From Pseudoalteromonas sp. HM-SA03 (lineage in GTDB: Bacteria > Pseudomonadota > Gammaproteobacteria > Enterobacterales > Alteromonadaceae): a stretch of 41,665 nt of DNA. The notes beneath the pieces are model-generated. The model saw only the letters and a list, made by a program, of their open reading frames with translations, was not told where the DNA came from and searched no databases. The stretch is from NCBI RefSeq assembly GCF_002289345.1, contig NZ_NSDG01000046.1, positions 31,168 through 72,832 on the forward strand. Reading direction: 5' to 3'. Of this stretch, positions 16,559-26,082 are shown in pieces (position 1 is the first letter of the stretch; every line of letters begins with the position of its first letter). The position numbers and the translations under genes were made by a program.

Positions 16559-18229
16559 TCACTGTTTGTGTTCTTTGTTGAAATCTTCCCAGTATTCTTT
16601 AACCGAAGATTTCATTTCTTTTCTGAGTAGTAAAATACCAAATAAGTTAGGTAACGTCATCACCACAATGGCCACTGCAGCCAATTTCCACACCAGTGTC
16701 GTATCAGCAAACGACGCCCAGAAGAAACCTGCAACATAGAATACCCGATACGGCATGACCGAACGACTACCCAGAAGATAAATCATCGCGCGGTCGCCAT
16801 AGTATGACCATGCAATTGCCGTAGAAAACGCAAATAACAACAAACCAATCGAAACGATGTATTTACCATTTTCGCCCAAATAACCTCGGGTAAACGCTTT
16901 GGTCGTCAGCTCTGCCGAGTGCACTAAAGAGTAACCAATCACGCTGATGCTATTGTCTATTGGCAAGCCGTCTTTCACTTCGACGGTACCTGTGTATTTA
17001 TGACGTTCCGTAATACCAAAACGTACTTGTTCACCAATAGAACGCGAGTGGATCACGGTAAAGTTTTCTGTTACCGCCTTACCCTGTACGACTTCAATTT
17101 CACCACTGAAAGGTTTAACATTGTGCTCTTTTCTACCATTCAAGTAAGCGTACAATGCATCTCGATCTTGTTGATTCGATTCGTCATATTTACCGTCTAA
17201 GATAACCATCGAGGAGCGCTCAAAATGGGTTTCGAACTTTTCGGTCCACACACCCGATGACAAAATAACCAATCCCGTCAAGGTACAGATAATAATTGTG
17301 TCAATAAACGGTTCAAGAATAGAAACCATACCTTCAGACACTGGCTCATCGGCTTTTGCCGAGGCGTGCGCGATTGGCGCTGAACCTTGACCCGCTTCGT
17401 TGGAAAACAGACCTCGGTTAACCCCACGGTTAAATGCATAGGCAAAAGAAGCCCCTAAGAAACCACCCGCTGCCGCAGATCCCGTGAAGGCATCTGTGAA
17501 TACAGAAAGGAAAGAAGGAACGATATTCTCAACGTTGTAGAAAATAACGGCAAAAGAGCCAAGAATATAAATCGCAGCCATTAATGGCACAACGCGAGAA
17601 GTGATGGCAGCAATGCGCTTGATACCTCCAAGAATAACCAAAGCAAGTAGAATAGAAAGCACCGCACCAGTCGCCATCGGCGCAAAGCCAAAAGTCGCTT
17701 CCATGCCTTGAGCAATGTTGTTGATCTGCGGCAAACTACCTGTACCAAATGAGCTAATCACAGTGGCAATTGCAAATAATACCGCTAGCCATTTCATGTT
17801 TAGGCGGCGATCCATATAGTACATTGGACCACCAGCCATGGTGCCATCGTCTGTTTGTACACGGTATTTATGCGATAGTGTGACTTCCACAAATTTGGTT
17901 GTCATACCAAAAAAAGCCGTCATCCACATCCAAAATAATGCGGCTGGCCCACCGATTGAAATTGCCAGCGCCACCCCACCAATATTACCAGTACCAACCG
18001 TGCCAGAAAGTGCCGTTGCGAGTGCTTGGAAGTGCGTGGTATCACCTTCTAGGCCTTTTTTATCATATTTACCAGTAACGACTTTACACGCATGTTTGAA
18101 ATATCGGATCTGTGGAAATTTCAAGTAGATTGTAAAAAACAAACCTACCCCTAACAGTACATACGGGAACCAAGGTGAACCACCTAACATTCCATCCAAG
18201 CTATCTAATAAGCTGCCTAACGCATCCAC
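16559..18229 (-). CDS. AGCS-family sodium:alanine/glycine symporter
   Basis: This 556-residue inner-membrane protein belongs to the alanine/glycine:cation symporter family. Family signatures are [20 protein letters not shown] (residues 69-88), [16 protein letters not shown], and [20 protein letters not shown] near residue 267. The last part has [19 protein letters not shown]. Most members have 450-490 residues. The excess here is mainly a hydrophilic segment of about 110 residues (roughly 332-445) between two membrane helices, rich in charged and beta-type sequence. The start is GTG with AAGGGGA seven bases upstream. It is a single-gene unit with its own terminator. Substrate is probably alanine or glycine with sodium. 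Confidence 0.9.
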   Translation of the reverse strand: MDALGSLLDSLDGMLGGSPWFPYVLLGVGLFFTIYLKFPQIRYFKHACKVVTGKYDKKGLEGDTTHFQALATALSGTVGTGNIGGVALAISIGGPAALFWMWMTAFFGMTTKFVEVTLSHKYRVQTDDGTMAGGPMYYMDRRLNMKWLAVLFAIATVISSFGTGSLPQINNIAQGMEATFGFAPMATGAVLSILLALVILGGIKRIAAITSRVVPLMAAIYILGSFAVIFYNVENIVPSFLSVFTDAFTGSAAAGGFLGASFAYAFNRGVNRGLFSNEAGQGSAPIAHASAKADEPVSEGMVSILEPFIDTIIICTLTGLVILSSGVWTEKFETHFERSSMVILDGKYDESNQQDRDALYAYLNGRKEHNVKPFSGEIEVVQGKAVTENFTVIHSRSIGEQVRFGITERHKYTGTVEVKDGLPIDNSISVIGYSLVHSAELTTKAFTRGYLGENGKYIVSIGLLLFAFSTAIAWSYYGDRAMIYLLGSRSVMPYRVFYVAGFFWASFADTTLVWKLAAVAIVVMTLPNLFGILLLRKEMKSSVKEYWEDFNKEHKQ

Positions 18230-18348
18230 GAATATTCCCCTTTATTGTTGTTATTACACCCTGTTGAGGTGTTCTACCTTATTATTTTTAAATACTACTA
18301 GTTTTGAAAATTATTGTTTGTTGTTCTTTTAAACTAAACGCACAAAAA

Positions 18349-18384
18349 TAAGCGGGTAATCAAAATAATGGTCACCCGCCTTAT
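18349..18384 (-). terminator. Terminator of the M14 carboxypeptidase gene
   Basis: On the minus strand, AAGGCGGGT pairs with ACCCGCTT (one bulged base) around a loop of about 18 bases, followed by ATTTTTG. It lies just after the peptidase stop codon. Confidence 0.7.
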
Positions 18385-18388
18385 CTGG

Positions 18389-19516
18389 TTATCTTAAGTC
18401 GTCAACCACATTTAAGATTGCAGCTAACGTGTCTTGACCAAACTGATATGAACGTCGGTCTGACCAGCCGAAGTAAGGATCCGGTAGATTTGCATTATCC
18501 TTAAACGGCATTTCAACGGTATAAGCCAACGCTTTGAACGCTTCACCAACAGCACATGATGCTACAGTAAGGTTTGCTTCACCCGGTGCATCTTTATCGT
18601 AACCAAATTCATCTTGGAACTCAGGTGTGATAGTTAACAGTGCCGCCTTGAAAGACTCTTCCAAACGCTGTAGGCGCTCATCATAACTCGGAATACCTTC
18701 ACTGCCCGCAACGAAGTTATACGGTAGTGCTTCGTCACCATGAATATCTAGGTACATATCCAACCCAGTTTCATGCATTTTATTTAATACATAATAAACT
18801 TCAGGTGAGTTCTCAAGTGTCGGCGTTTGCCATTCACGGTTAAGGTTAACGCCTTTTGCATTAGTGCGAAGATGACCACGAACGCTGCCGTCCGGATTCA
18901 TATTTGGCACGACATAAAATACCGCTTTCGATAATAGTGCAGCAGCATGTGGGTCTTCGTCATCCAATAGTTTGTGAAGTAGACCTTCAACAAACCACTC
19001 TGCCATCGTTTCACCTGGGTGCTGGCGCGCCGTGATCCAAACCTTTTTCTTCTCATCTGACGGCTCACCAATAGTGAGTAAGCTCATATCACGGCCGTCA
19101 AGCGTTTGACCTAGCGTCTCTACAACGCACGCATCGTGGGCTTGAGCCCAGTAGACTAAGTCTAAATGGCGCTCATAACTATAAGGCGCAAAATAAGCAA
19201 AGTAGGTATGAGCACATTCAGGCTCAAAATCGATAGTTAATGTGCCATTCTCATAACGGGTTGGCACACGGAACCAAGTTTGACGATCGTAAGATGCAAC
19301 CGCATGATAGTCATCCCAACCTTCAGGGTATGCTGAGTTTAGTAGTTGGTTGATATGAATTTTGTGCTCTAAAAAAGGCGTAGACTCAAGTCTAAAGTGA
19401 AACCATTGAAAAAAGTCAGACTCATTGTCTTTATTGATTTCTAGTTGAATATCCGCAGGTGATTCTGCTTTTACCACCTTGATATTACCACTATCGAAAT
19501 TACTCGTAATGCGCAT
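18389..19516 (-). CDS. M14 zinc carboxypeptidase, cytosolic-carboxypeptidase-like
   Basis: This encodes 375 residues without a signal peptide, so the protein is cytoplasmic. An N-terminal beta-sandwich domain (1-115; FFQWFHFRLESTPFLEHKI) precedes the peptidase domain, the layout of cytosolic carboxypeptidases (M14 family, AGBL/CCP-like). Zinc ligands are visible: H166 and E169 in TARQHPGETMAEW and H259 in LDIHGDE. Substrate-binding N/R residues are in KGVNLNREW, and the catalytic Glu is E335 in AYTVEMPFKD. All catalytic parts are intact. Bacterial members remove C-terminal residues from peptides, but the physiological substrate is unclear. The gene is a single transcription unit. Confidence 0.9.
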   Translation of the reverse strand: MRITSNFDSGNIKVVKAESPADIQLEINKDNESDFFQWFHFRLESTPFLEHKIHINQLLNSAYPEGWDDYHAVASYDRQTWFRVPTRYENGTLTIDFEPECAHTYFAYFAPYSYERHLDLVYWAQAHDACVVETLGQTLDGRDMSLLTIGEPSDEKKKVWITARQHPGETMAEWFVEGLLHKLLDDEDPHAAALLSKAVFYVVPNMNPDGSVRGHLRTNAKGVNLNREWQTPTLENSPEVYYVLNKMHETGLDMYLDIHGDEALPYNFVAGSEGIPSYDERLQRLEESFKAALLTITPEFQDEFGYDKDAPGEANLTVASCAVGEAFKALAYTVEMPFKDNANLPDPYFGWSDRRSYQFGQDTLAAILNVVDDLR

Positions 19517-19725
19517 AGGTTTCCCTAAATAAGTTAAAAACTACTGTGTAAATACACTGTTACCATACCTAGCTTAGCGTCCATTCAGGACAATATTACA
19601 ACTGAAAGAAGTTGTAATGCTGCGCTGCTGTTCGCGCTAAGTAATTACATAACTTTTTGTTAGCTAATTGTAGCTGGCCTATCTTTGCAAGCCTACCACA
19701 ACCAATTTGTTTCAAAAACTAAAAA

Positions 19726-19743
19726 AGCCAGCTGGTGCTGGCT
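19726..19743 (-). terminator. Terminator of gap
   Basis: AGCCAGC (19726-19732) pairs with GCTGGCT (19737-19743) around TGGT. The minus strand continues with a run of T after the stem, and the plus strand is also T-rich, so it may work in both directions. It lies 20 bases beyond the gap stop. Confidence 0.88.
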
Positions 19744-19762
19744 TTTTATCGTAAATTTCGTG

Positions 19763-21208
19763 TTAGCGAGGTAGGCTCGGGAATTTTACTTCCGCCATGT
19801 CTTGCATTACACGTACAACCTGGCAGCTGTAACCGAACTCGTTATCGTACCATACGTAAAGTACTACGCGGTCGCCATCAACGATGGTTGCTTTTGAGTC
19901 AACCACACCTGCATAACGGCTACCCACAAGGTCAGTAGACACGATTTCTGTTGATGCAGTGTAGTCAATCTGGTCACGTAGTTCAGAGTAAAGTGAAGAC
20001 TCACGAAGGAATTCATTTAGCTCTTCAGCAGTTGTTTCTTTACCTAGGTTTAGGTTAAGAATTGCCATTGATACGTTTGGTGTTGGTACACGAATTGCAT
20101 TACCAGTTAGTTTACCAGCAAGCTCTGGAAGTGCTTTAGCAACCGCTTTCGCAGCACCGGTTGAAGTAATAACCATGTTCAATGCTGCACTACGACCACG
20201 ACGCTCAGCTTTGTGGTAGTTGTCGATCAAGTTTTGGTCATTGGTGTAAGAGTGAACCGTTTCAACGTGACCATTCTTAATACCAAACTTGTCGTTAAGT
20301 GCTTTTAATACCGGTGTGATTGCGTTAGTTGTACAGCTTGCTGCAGACACAATCTTGTCTTCAGACTGAATGTCTGAGTTGTTAACACCATAAACGATAT
20401 TTTTGATGTCACCTTTAGCTGGCGCCGTAAGTAACACTTTAGACGCACCGATTGACTTAAGGTGCTTACCTAAGCCATCCTCGTCTTTCCACACACCTGT
20501 GTTATCTACGATAAGCGCGTTTTCAATACCGTATTTTGTGTAATCCACTTCTTCAGGTGAGTTTGCGTAGATAATCTGAATGTAGTTACCATTTGCTTTA
20601 ATCGCACCTTTTTCATGGTCTACTGTGATTGAACCATTGAAAGGACCATGAATTGAGTCACGGCGCAATAAGCTTGCACGTTTCTCGAGATCACCATCGC
20701 GGCCACCGCGAACAACAATTGCACGAAGGCGTAAATCAGCGTGAGAGCCGCCACGTTCGATAAGTAGGCGTGCTAATAAACGGCCAATGCGACCAAAACC
20801 ATAAAGAACGACGTCACGAGGCTCTGGACGTGCACCTTGGTTTAGTAATTCTGCAAGTTCTGCATTTAAAAACTCTTCGATTGAGCGGCCTTCACCTGCA
20901 TTTTTATAAATGTAGGCATAAGCTAGCTTACCAAGGTCAACACGACCTGGTGCTAATTCCATTTTGCTGATCACTTCTAAGAATGGAAAGCTTTCACGAA
21001 GACGTAGTTTACGCTCTTCAAAGCGTGCTACTGTTTTGTGTGCTTTGATAACATCAATGGTGCTTGCGCTCACAAGAGGACGACCGTATACAGAGATTTC
21101 AACGCCTTTGTTACGGTATAGACGACCGATTAGGGGTTGCATGCTTTCTGCATAATCTTGACGCTCTTGCCAGCTGTTTTGATATTCTTGCTCGTGAGAT
21201 AAGGTCAT
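19763..21208 (-). CDS. gap: Glyceraldehyde-3-phosphate dehydrogenase, long form
   Basis: This enzyme oxidises and phosphorylates glyceraldehyde-3-phosphate to 1,3-bisphosphoglycerate with NAD(P). It has 481 residues, against about 330 for ordinary GAPDH, because of an N-terminal extension of about 130 residues. The Rossmann motif YGFGRIGRLLARLL begins at residue 136, and the catalytic cysteine is C292 in SAASCTTNAITP. Downstream landmarks are THSYTND-like HSYTNDQNLIDNYHK, RGRSAALNMVITSTGAAKAV and the C-terminal YDNEFGYSCQVVRVM. This long class is known from gammaproteobacteria. It is a single gene with a terminator after it. Whether it works in glycolysis or gluconeogenesis cannot be read here. 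Confidence 0.93.
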   Translation of the reverse strand: MTLSHEQEYQNSWQERQDYAESMQPLIGRLYRNKGVEISVYGRPLVSASTIDVIKAHKTVARFEERKLRLRESFPFLEVISKMELAPGRVDLGKLAYAYIYKNAGEGRSIEEFLNAELAELLNQGARPEPRDVVLYGFGRIGRLLARLLIERGGSHADLRLRAIVVRGGRDGDLEKRASLLRRDSIHGPFNGSITVDHEKGAIKANGNYIQIIYANSPEEVDYTKYGIENALIVDNTGVWKDEDGLGKHLKSIGASKVLLTAPAKGDIKNIVYGVNNSDIQSEDKIVSAASCTTNAITPVLKALNDKFGIKNGHVETVHSYTNDQNLIDNYHKAERRGRSAALNMVITSTGAAKAVAKALPELAGKLTGNAIRVPTPNVSMAILNLNLGKETTAEELNEFLRESSLYSELRDQIDYTASTEIVSTDLVGSRYAGVVDSKATIVDGDRVVLYVWYDNEFGYSCQVVRVMQDMAEVKFPSLPR

Positions 21209-21396
21209 TTTTTCTGCCTAATAAACAATTTTCTTTGAACGGATAGCCCGAATGGGCACGGCTATTCTAATTTAAACTGCCGTGATTCTCCACTGTTACC
21301 GAACAATTCATTGCGTTAAACTAGTAAACTATTAGCTCTACCCTGTTTATTCGGGCATAACCCCCTATAATTATAAAAAATCATTGAGGTCAAACT

Positions 21397-22197
21397 ATGG
21401 CATTTAAAAAGTCGCTAGTTTTTGCAGCGTTACTACTTGCTGGTTGCGACGACACCCTAACCTTGAACCAAGTGTGTAGCGAAACGCCTGGTTTTTGTGA
21501 AGACTTAAATAAAGACAGTCACTGTAAAGACGAACGTGCGTCGCTAATCTACGCGCGCTACCACGAATACAAGTCACCGACGGACGAAAACAAATATGAC
21601 TTGTTGCAAAATTTAGAAAGCTACAACCAATGCGTTTCTCGCGCCGCCAAAATTGAGCACATCAAGTTAAAAGAAAAAACCACTTCACGAGTGGAAGGTC
21701 ATCTCACCGCACTAAAAGAAATGACGCGTATTTACAATGAAACAAAAGGCAGTAACCACCCAGGTCTGCTTTATTATCATTGGTCTCGTAACAGTGATCG
21801 CACAGCAATGAACAAGCTACTGAATATGCAAGACGACCCTAGAGTCCAAAACGATCCCGAAATTCAGCTTTTCCTCGCAGAGTTTTACGCCAAAGTAGAT
21901 GACGATAAAACCGTTGATATTCTCTACCGCGTATTAGAGCTGAATAAAAGAGGTCATACCCCTAACCCAGAAGTCTATTCATCTTTAGTCAGTATCTTTT
22001 ACAAACACGAAAAGTATAAGCACGCATATACTTTTGCCCGTGTGGCCCAGCTTTCTGGAGTTGAAGATATCGATATTATTCCAGTAACAAACCAACTGGC
22101 TTCTATGGGTAAAGATTTAGCCAACTTAGATTCATTGGCGCAAAGAACTTACGAAAGCATTCAAGCTGGGGAGTTTGTTTCCCCACGTGATTTTTGA
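21397..22197 (+). CDS. DUF2989 lipoprotein
   Basis: This is a 266-residue predicted lipoprotein: the signal ends in the lipobox LLLAGC with the lipidated cysteine at residue 17. After it come four cysteines in the first part (VCSETPGFC, HCKDE, QC) and helical, repeat-like segments further on (LLYYHWSRNSDRTAMNKLL, YSSLVSIFYKHEKYKHAYTF) resembling TPR/Sel1-type helices. The sequence fits DUF2989, a family of gammaproteobacterial lipoproteins of unknown function. GAGG stands eight bases before the ATG. It is divergent from gap and convergent with the NSS transporter gene, with a shared terminator. Confidence 0.8.
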   Translation: MAFKKSLVFAALLLAGCDDTLTLNQVCSETPGFCEDLNKDSHCKDERASLIYARYHEYKSPTDENKYDLLQNLESYNQCVSRAAKIEHIKLKEKTTSRVEGHLTALKEMTRIYNETKGSNHPGLLYYHWSRNSDRTAMNKLLNMQDDPRVQNDPEIQLFLAEFYAKVDDDKTVDILYRVLELNKRGHTPNPEVYSSLVSIFYKHEKYKHAYTFARVAQLSGVEDIDIIPVTNQLASMGKDLANLDSLAQRTYESIQAGEFVSPRDF

Positions 22198-22213
22198 GCC
22201 TAGTTATAAAAAT

Positions 22214-22243
22214 CAAAACGGGAAGCAAATGCTTCCCGTTTTG
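22214..22243. terminator. Bidirectional terminator
   Basis: CAAAACGGGAAGC (22214-22226), the loop AAAT and GCTTCCCGTTTTG (22231-22243) form a perfect 13-bp stem with A tract on the left and T tract on the right. It lies between the convergent DUF2989 and NSS genes and can serve both. Confidence 0.92.
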
Positions 22244-22274
22244 AAAATAATACCAATTTACTTAGTTACGTGGC

Positions 22275-23600
22275 CTATTTTGCAAGTGCTACGTTAATAA
22301 ACACTGCGGTCATCAAGACTGGGCAAACAAATCTAACGTACTGAGCAAACCAGTAATGTGCACCACGGGATTCTAAGTGGAGCTGATTACCGCGCTTCCA
22401 AACCCAGCCAACAGTAATAAAGTAGAACAACCCCATCAAAGGTAGCTGATATTGCGTGAATAGACTGATCACTAACTCAAACAGCCAATCAAAGTTTAGA
22501 ATAATCGTGCTCGATGCCAATAAGATAACTAACGTGACCAACCAAGTCGCTTGTTTCCGTTTAAAGCCATGGTTTTCAACCAAGAACGATACCGGAATTT
22601 CTGTTGAAGAAATGGTAGAAGTTACCGATGCAATCGACATAAGTACAAAGAAAGTCAGGCTAACTAACAACCCTATTTCACCCATATTGGCAAATAGCTC
22701 GGGTAAAATGGCAAAAATCAAACGACCTTCACCGATTAATTTGCCATCTTGAAATACTTGAACACCATTTTGCTGCGCAACGAATATTGCAGGGATAATA
22801 AGTAAACCGGCCAAAAATGCGACACTGGTATCTAGCATTGCAACACTAAACGTCAGCTTAGGTAAATTTTCGTGCGGTTTTAAGTACGAGCCATAAATCA
22901 TCATGCAGCCCACACCCAACGACAACGAAAAGAACGCCTGCCCCATGGCCGCGATGATCAAATCAGGATCGCTAATTTTTGAAAAGTCTGGAACTAAATA
23001 CGTCCTAAACCCTTCTGCTGCGCCGTCTAATGTCGCCATATAACCAATAAGGCCAAGCAGTAATACCAATAACAACGGCATGAGTCTGCGCGACCAAGCT
23101 TCTATGCCTGATTTTACGCCTTTGAGAATAATGCTCGCAGTCAAAATTAACATCAGTGGTGTAAAGATAAAGTTTCTAAGCATCGAGTCACCGCTAAGAA
23201 ACTGGTGTGCGGCATCTAGTTCAGCCATTTGCGCAAGAGGATCAAGTGCATGAGACAGCATCCATCCAGCCACAATAGAGTAAAAGCTGAGCATCACGAT
23301 AGCACCAGCAAGGCCGATATACCCCGCTGCGGCTCCTATTTTCGGATTACCTTCACGCCAGGCTGTCTTAAGTGCTTTAACTGGGTTTGCTTGCGCCTGA
23401 TGGCCTAAATACAATTCAGTGTAAAGTGCAGGTAATGCGAGTAAGAAAATCACCGCAAAATAAACCAGTAAAAATGCACCACCACCATGGTTTGCGGCTT
23501 GTGTGGGAAATCCCCAAATGTTACCAAGTCCAACAGCCGCACCAGCTGCTGCTAACACAAAGCCAAGTCGGCTTTGAAATCCATCGCGCGTATGAGCCAT
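22275..23600 (-). CDS. NSS-family sodium-dependent transporter
   Basis: This encodes a protein of about 441 residues with 11-12 hydrophobic segments, of the neurotransmitter:sodium symporter family (LeuT/SNF). The first helix carries the sodium/substrate site motif AAAGAAVGLGNIWGFPTQAA, and GGGAFLLVYF follows. The usual Arg in GLGN-x-x-R-FP (the extracellular gate of LeuT) is a glycine here. ALGQAFFSLSLGVGCMMIYGSY-like sequence (helix 6, as AMGQAFFSLSLGVG) is normal. I use the ATG at 23600; an in-frame TTG four codons earlier is possible, and neither has a strong ribosome-binding site. It probably imports an amino acid or related amine with sodium. Confidence 0.9.
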   Translation of the reverse strand: MAHTRDGFQSRLGFVLAAAGAAVGLGNIWGFPTQAANHGGGAFLLVYFAVIFLLALPALYTELYLGHQAQANPVKALKTAWREGNPKIGAAAGYIGLAGAIVMLSFYSIVAGWMLSHALDPLAQMAELDAAHQFLSGDSMLRNFIFTPLMLILTASIILKGVKSGIEAWSRRLMPLLLVLLLGLIGYMATLDGAAEGFRTYLVPDFSKISDPDLIIAAMGQAFFSLSLGVGCMMIYGSYLKPHENLPKLTFSVAMLDTSVAFLAGLLIIPAIFVAQQNGVQVFQDGKLIGEGRLIFAILPELFANMGEIGLLVSLTFFVLMSIASVTSTISSTEIPVSFLVENHGFKRKQATWLVTLVILLASSTIILNFDWLFELVISLFTQYQLPLMGLFYFITVGWVWKRGNQLHLESRGAHYWFAQYVRFVCPVLMTAVFINVALAK

Positions 23601-23679
23601 GTCTGTAATCAATCATTATTTTTGTAGACGGCCGATTATACGTACTTCCGCTAAAAATGCGAGAGGTTCTCGGCGCGCC

Positions 23680-24210
23680 TCAGAAACTCGAGTTGGGCGT
23701 CTCTAGAAAGTCCATTTCTTCTTCTGTTGAATCGCGATTGAGTATTTCGTTTCGATGGGGATACCGGCCAAACCTATCGATAATTTTTTTATGCGCGACT
23801 TCAAAATCATAATTAGGCAGGTCGCGAAAATAATGGTCTGCGGCACGATGGATGATGCGACTCTCGCTATGCATCATAGGTAGGTATAAAAACATCAATT
23901 CAGTATCGTTGAGCTGGCGGTGATAGCCTTTTTCGATGGCGTGTTGGGTGAGGCTTAGCGCCAAAGGGTCACTGGCAAACGCCTCTGGAGTGTCTCTGAA
24001 TATATTGCGAGAAAACTGATCTAAGATAATGATTTCGCACAGCGCGCCAAGTGGTGTTGCTCTCCAGCTCGAAAGTTCACCTTGGTGCGCCATTTGGTGC
24101 AAAATACCGAAGCGATTTTTTATTATGCGATCAAAGTCCGCAGACTTCTTCCACCAATCTGATTCAGTGCATTCAACAAACCAGAATTCGTAGACGTCTT
24201 TATAATTCAT
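23680..24210 (-). CDS. DUF924 family protein
   Basis: This is a 176-residue soluble protein of the DUF924 family. Characteristic parts are the opening YEFWFVECTESDWWKKSADFD, LGALCEIIILDQFSRNIFR (the most conserved block, D-Q-F-x-R-N), LFLYLPMMHSESRI (as ELMFLYLPMMHSES) and the end FGRYPHRNEILNRDSTEEE. The family is predicted to be an all-helical, TPR-like fold without known function. The ATG at 24210 has AGGAG eight bases upstream; a longer frame to 24234 is rejected on that ground. The gene lies downstream of lysC on the same strand with a 122-base gap, and probably has its own promoter. Confidence 0.85.
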   Translation of the reverse strand: MNYKDVYEFWFVECTESDWWKKSADFDRIIKNRFGILHQMAHQGELSSWRATPLGALCEIIILDQFSRNIFRDTPEAFASDPLALSLTQHAIEKGYHRQLNDTELMFLYLPMMHSESRIIHRAADHYFRDLPNYDFEVAHKKIIDRFGRYPHRNEILNRDSTEEEMDFLETPNSSF

Positions 24211-24332
24211 GATGGCACTCCTAGGGAAAAACAAACTTGAAGGTCAGCAGACCCTAACCGTTATAAACAAAGTGCCACCCATCGCTCAATAATGCAACTT
24301 TTTTATTAGTTACTGAAAAACAATAAATTCAC

Positions 24333-25679
24333 TTACGCAACCTCTAGTAATTTAGCATGAATTGACTGCACAACCTGATCTGACTCCTGCTGCTCAACTA
24401 AAAAGCACAGATTGTGCTTGCTCGCACCATGGCATATTAGTCGAATATTAAACTCTGACAACACATCCATGAGATTGAGCTGACACTTCTTCAACTGGAT
24501 CTCAGAACCTATCATGGCCACCAAAGTAAGATTATTTTCAACGGTCACATGACAAAACTCGCCAAGTTCATCCAAACAAGCTTGCTCCAACTCTGGTCGA
24601 GAAGCATTCGGCGCATTATCTAGCGTAAGCGCGACACTAATTTCCGAAGTCGTTACCAAGTCAACCGATATATTGTAATTGCTTAAAATGGTGAAGATAC
24701 GAGCCAAAAAGCCGCTAGCAAGAAGCATTTCAGGGCTCTTTAGCGTCAATAGTATTTGGTTTTTACGTTGTGTCACTGCACGAATGCCTGCTTGCGCCGT
24801 TTTCTCTTTTTCAATCCAAGTGCCACCCGCTTGCGGATCACGACTTGAACCAACAAATACTGAAATACCTTTACGACTCGCTGGCAATATCGTTGCGGGA
24901 TGCAACACCTTGGCACCAAATGTCGCCATTTCTGCTGCTTCATCAAAACTCAAACGAGGAATAGGTCTCGCCTTTACACACAAACGTGGATCAGTACTAA
25001 AAATACCGACGACATCGGTCCAAATATGCACACTTGACGCGTCAATTGCCTCAGCTAACAATGCAGCACTATAGTCAGAACCGCCACGACCCAGCGTGGT
25101 CGTCTGGCCGTATTGATCGCTACCAATAAATCCTTGCGTCACCTGCACTGTATCGCCAAGTAGCGCGACCAAACTGGTTTGGGCGGCTTCACGCGTAGCT
25201 GCAACATTTGGATTCGCTTTACCAAATTGATTATCTGTTTTAAGCACTTTACGCACATCAAAGCGCGACGCCTGAACCTGATTATTCCGTAGTATTTGGG
25301 TAAACAAATAAGAAGAAAAACGCTCGCCAAAGCTCAACATTTCATCGCATTGCTGTCTGCTAAGTGCAGGTAAACTCGCAAGGCTTTCAAATTCACTGAA
25401 AGTTTGTTTGTAACCCTCAGCAAGATCAGCATCCAAAGACACTTGATCGATAATCGCTTGTTGTATGTTTTCAACCGCTGCAACAACTGCTTTGCGCCCG
25501 GCTTCATCTTCCTTTTGTTGGGTTAGCGTTACAAGGTGATTGGTGACGCCAGCACATGCACTAACAACGACCACTCGAACATTTGGGTTGTCACGAACAA
25601 TGTGAGCACAACGAGACATAGCTTCAAAGTCAGCGACACTGGTACCACCAAATTTGGCTACAACATACTGCGAATTCAT
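24333..25679 (-). CDS. lysC: Lysine-sensitive aspartokinase III
   Basis: This enzyme catalyses the first step of the aspartate pathway, ATP-dependent phosphorylation of aspartate, leading to lysine, threonine and methionine. It has 448 residues, close to E. coli LysC (449). The kinase domain starts with VVAKFGGTSVADFEAMSRC (K-F-G-G-T-S-V) and holds TTLGRGGSDYSAALLAEAI near residue 195. Two ACT domains fill the C-terminal third (about 310-448; LARIFTILSNYNISVDLVTT). It is not fused to homoserine dehydrogenase, which fits the mono-functional, lysine-inhibited type. A lysine riboswitch precedes it, giving a second layer of lysine control. GAGAGGAGAG is the ribosome-binding site. Confidence 0.95.
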   Translation of the reverse strand: MNSQYVVAKFGGTSVADFEAMSRCAHIVRDNPNVRVVVVSACAGVTNHLVTLTQQKEDEAGRKAVVAAVENIQQAIIDQVSLDADLAEGYKQTFSEFESLASLPALSRQQCDEMLSFGERFSSYLFTQILRNNQVQASRFDVRKVLKTDNQFGKANPNVAATREAAQTSLVALLGDTVQVTQGFIGSDQYGQTTTLGRGGSDYSAALLAEAIDASSVHIWTDVVGIFSTDPRLCVKARPIPRLSFDEAAEMATFGAKVLHPATILPASRKGISVFVGSSRDPQAGGTWIEKEKTAQAGIRAVTQRKNQILLTLKSPEMLLASGFLARIFTILSNYNISVDLVTTSEISVALTLDNAPNASRPELEQACLDELGEFCHVTVENNLTLVAMIGSEIQLKKCQLNLMDVLSEFNIRLICHGASKHNLCFLVEQQESDQVVQSIHAKLLEVA

Positions 25680-25695
25680 TTTCTCTCCTCTCGAC

Positions 25696-25770
25696 TGTTG
25701 GCACAGTCAAATTTTATAAGGAGAACTCGGCATGGGATTTCTAGAAAGACGAACGCTTGAAATGACCTTT
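25696..25770 (-). promoter_or_regulatory. Riboswitch expression platform before lysC
   Basis: Between the lysine aptamer and the lysC start, the minus strand holds a UUCUCCU segment (about 25713-25719) that can pair with the lysC ribosome-binding site AGGAGAG (about 25683-25689). A small hairpin GACTGT/ACAGTC (25694-25709) lies between them. No U-rich intrinsic terminator is visible. This suggests that the switch acts by hiding the ribosome-binding site, as reported for E. coli lysC. The pairing was found by eye and not folded. Confidence 0.5.
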
Positions 25771-25912
25771 GCCAGAAGCTCTCCACCAATACGGTGACAG
25801 TTCCGAGGATTCAGCCTCGTAAACCGAAGAATCGTCGCGACGAGCAACTTTTCTCCTCGGCGAATACTTCCCTCACTAGTGGTCATTGGTCTCGTCACCT
25901 CACACTAACTAC
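25771..25912 (-). promoter_or_regulatory. Lysine riboswitch (L box)
   Basis: The minus-strand leader of lysC carries the lysine aptamer. Read as RNA it begins with GAGGUGACGAG. The P2 arms are GGUGA and the UUCGCC just before the conserved GCCGAGG. P3 is formed by CCGAGGAGA against UCUUCGG, P4 by CGAGG-CUGAAU-CCUCG, and P5 by CACC-GUAUU-GGUG. The segments GGCUGAAUCC and CUGUCACC and the closing GGUGGAG..CUUCUGG correspond closely to the E. coli lysC riboswitch. P1 is less clear: GUUAG can pair with CUGGC, with wobbles. When lysine binds, lysC expression falls. Confidence 0.9.
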
Positions 25913-25974
25913 CTAAGCATCGCGCCTCTTCTGTTTATTTTGCCTTTGTTAATCTGAATAAAAGCAAAATAAAA

Positions 25975-25993
25975 GCCCGCAATAAATGCGGGC
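25975..25993 (-). terminator. Terminator of nhaD
   Basis: GCCCGCA (25975-25981) pairs with TGCGGGC (25987-25993). The minus strand continues with TTTTATTTTG, a good T tract. It lies about 90 bases beyond the nhaD stop and just upstream of the lysC promoter region. Confidence 0.88.
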
Positions 25994-26082
25994 GATGTGA
26001 GAAAATTATCTTTTAGCCGTCTAGGTGTCAAGTTATTTATGAAAAACTTATCCCAAAGCGGTAAAAATTAAATCCATTGGTC

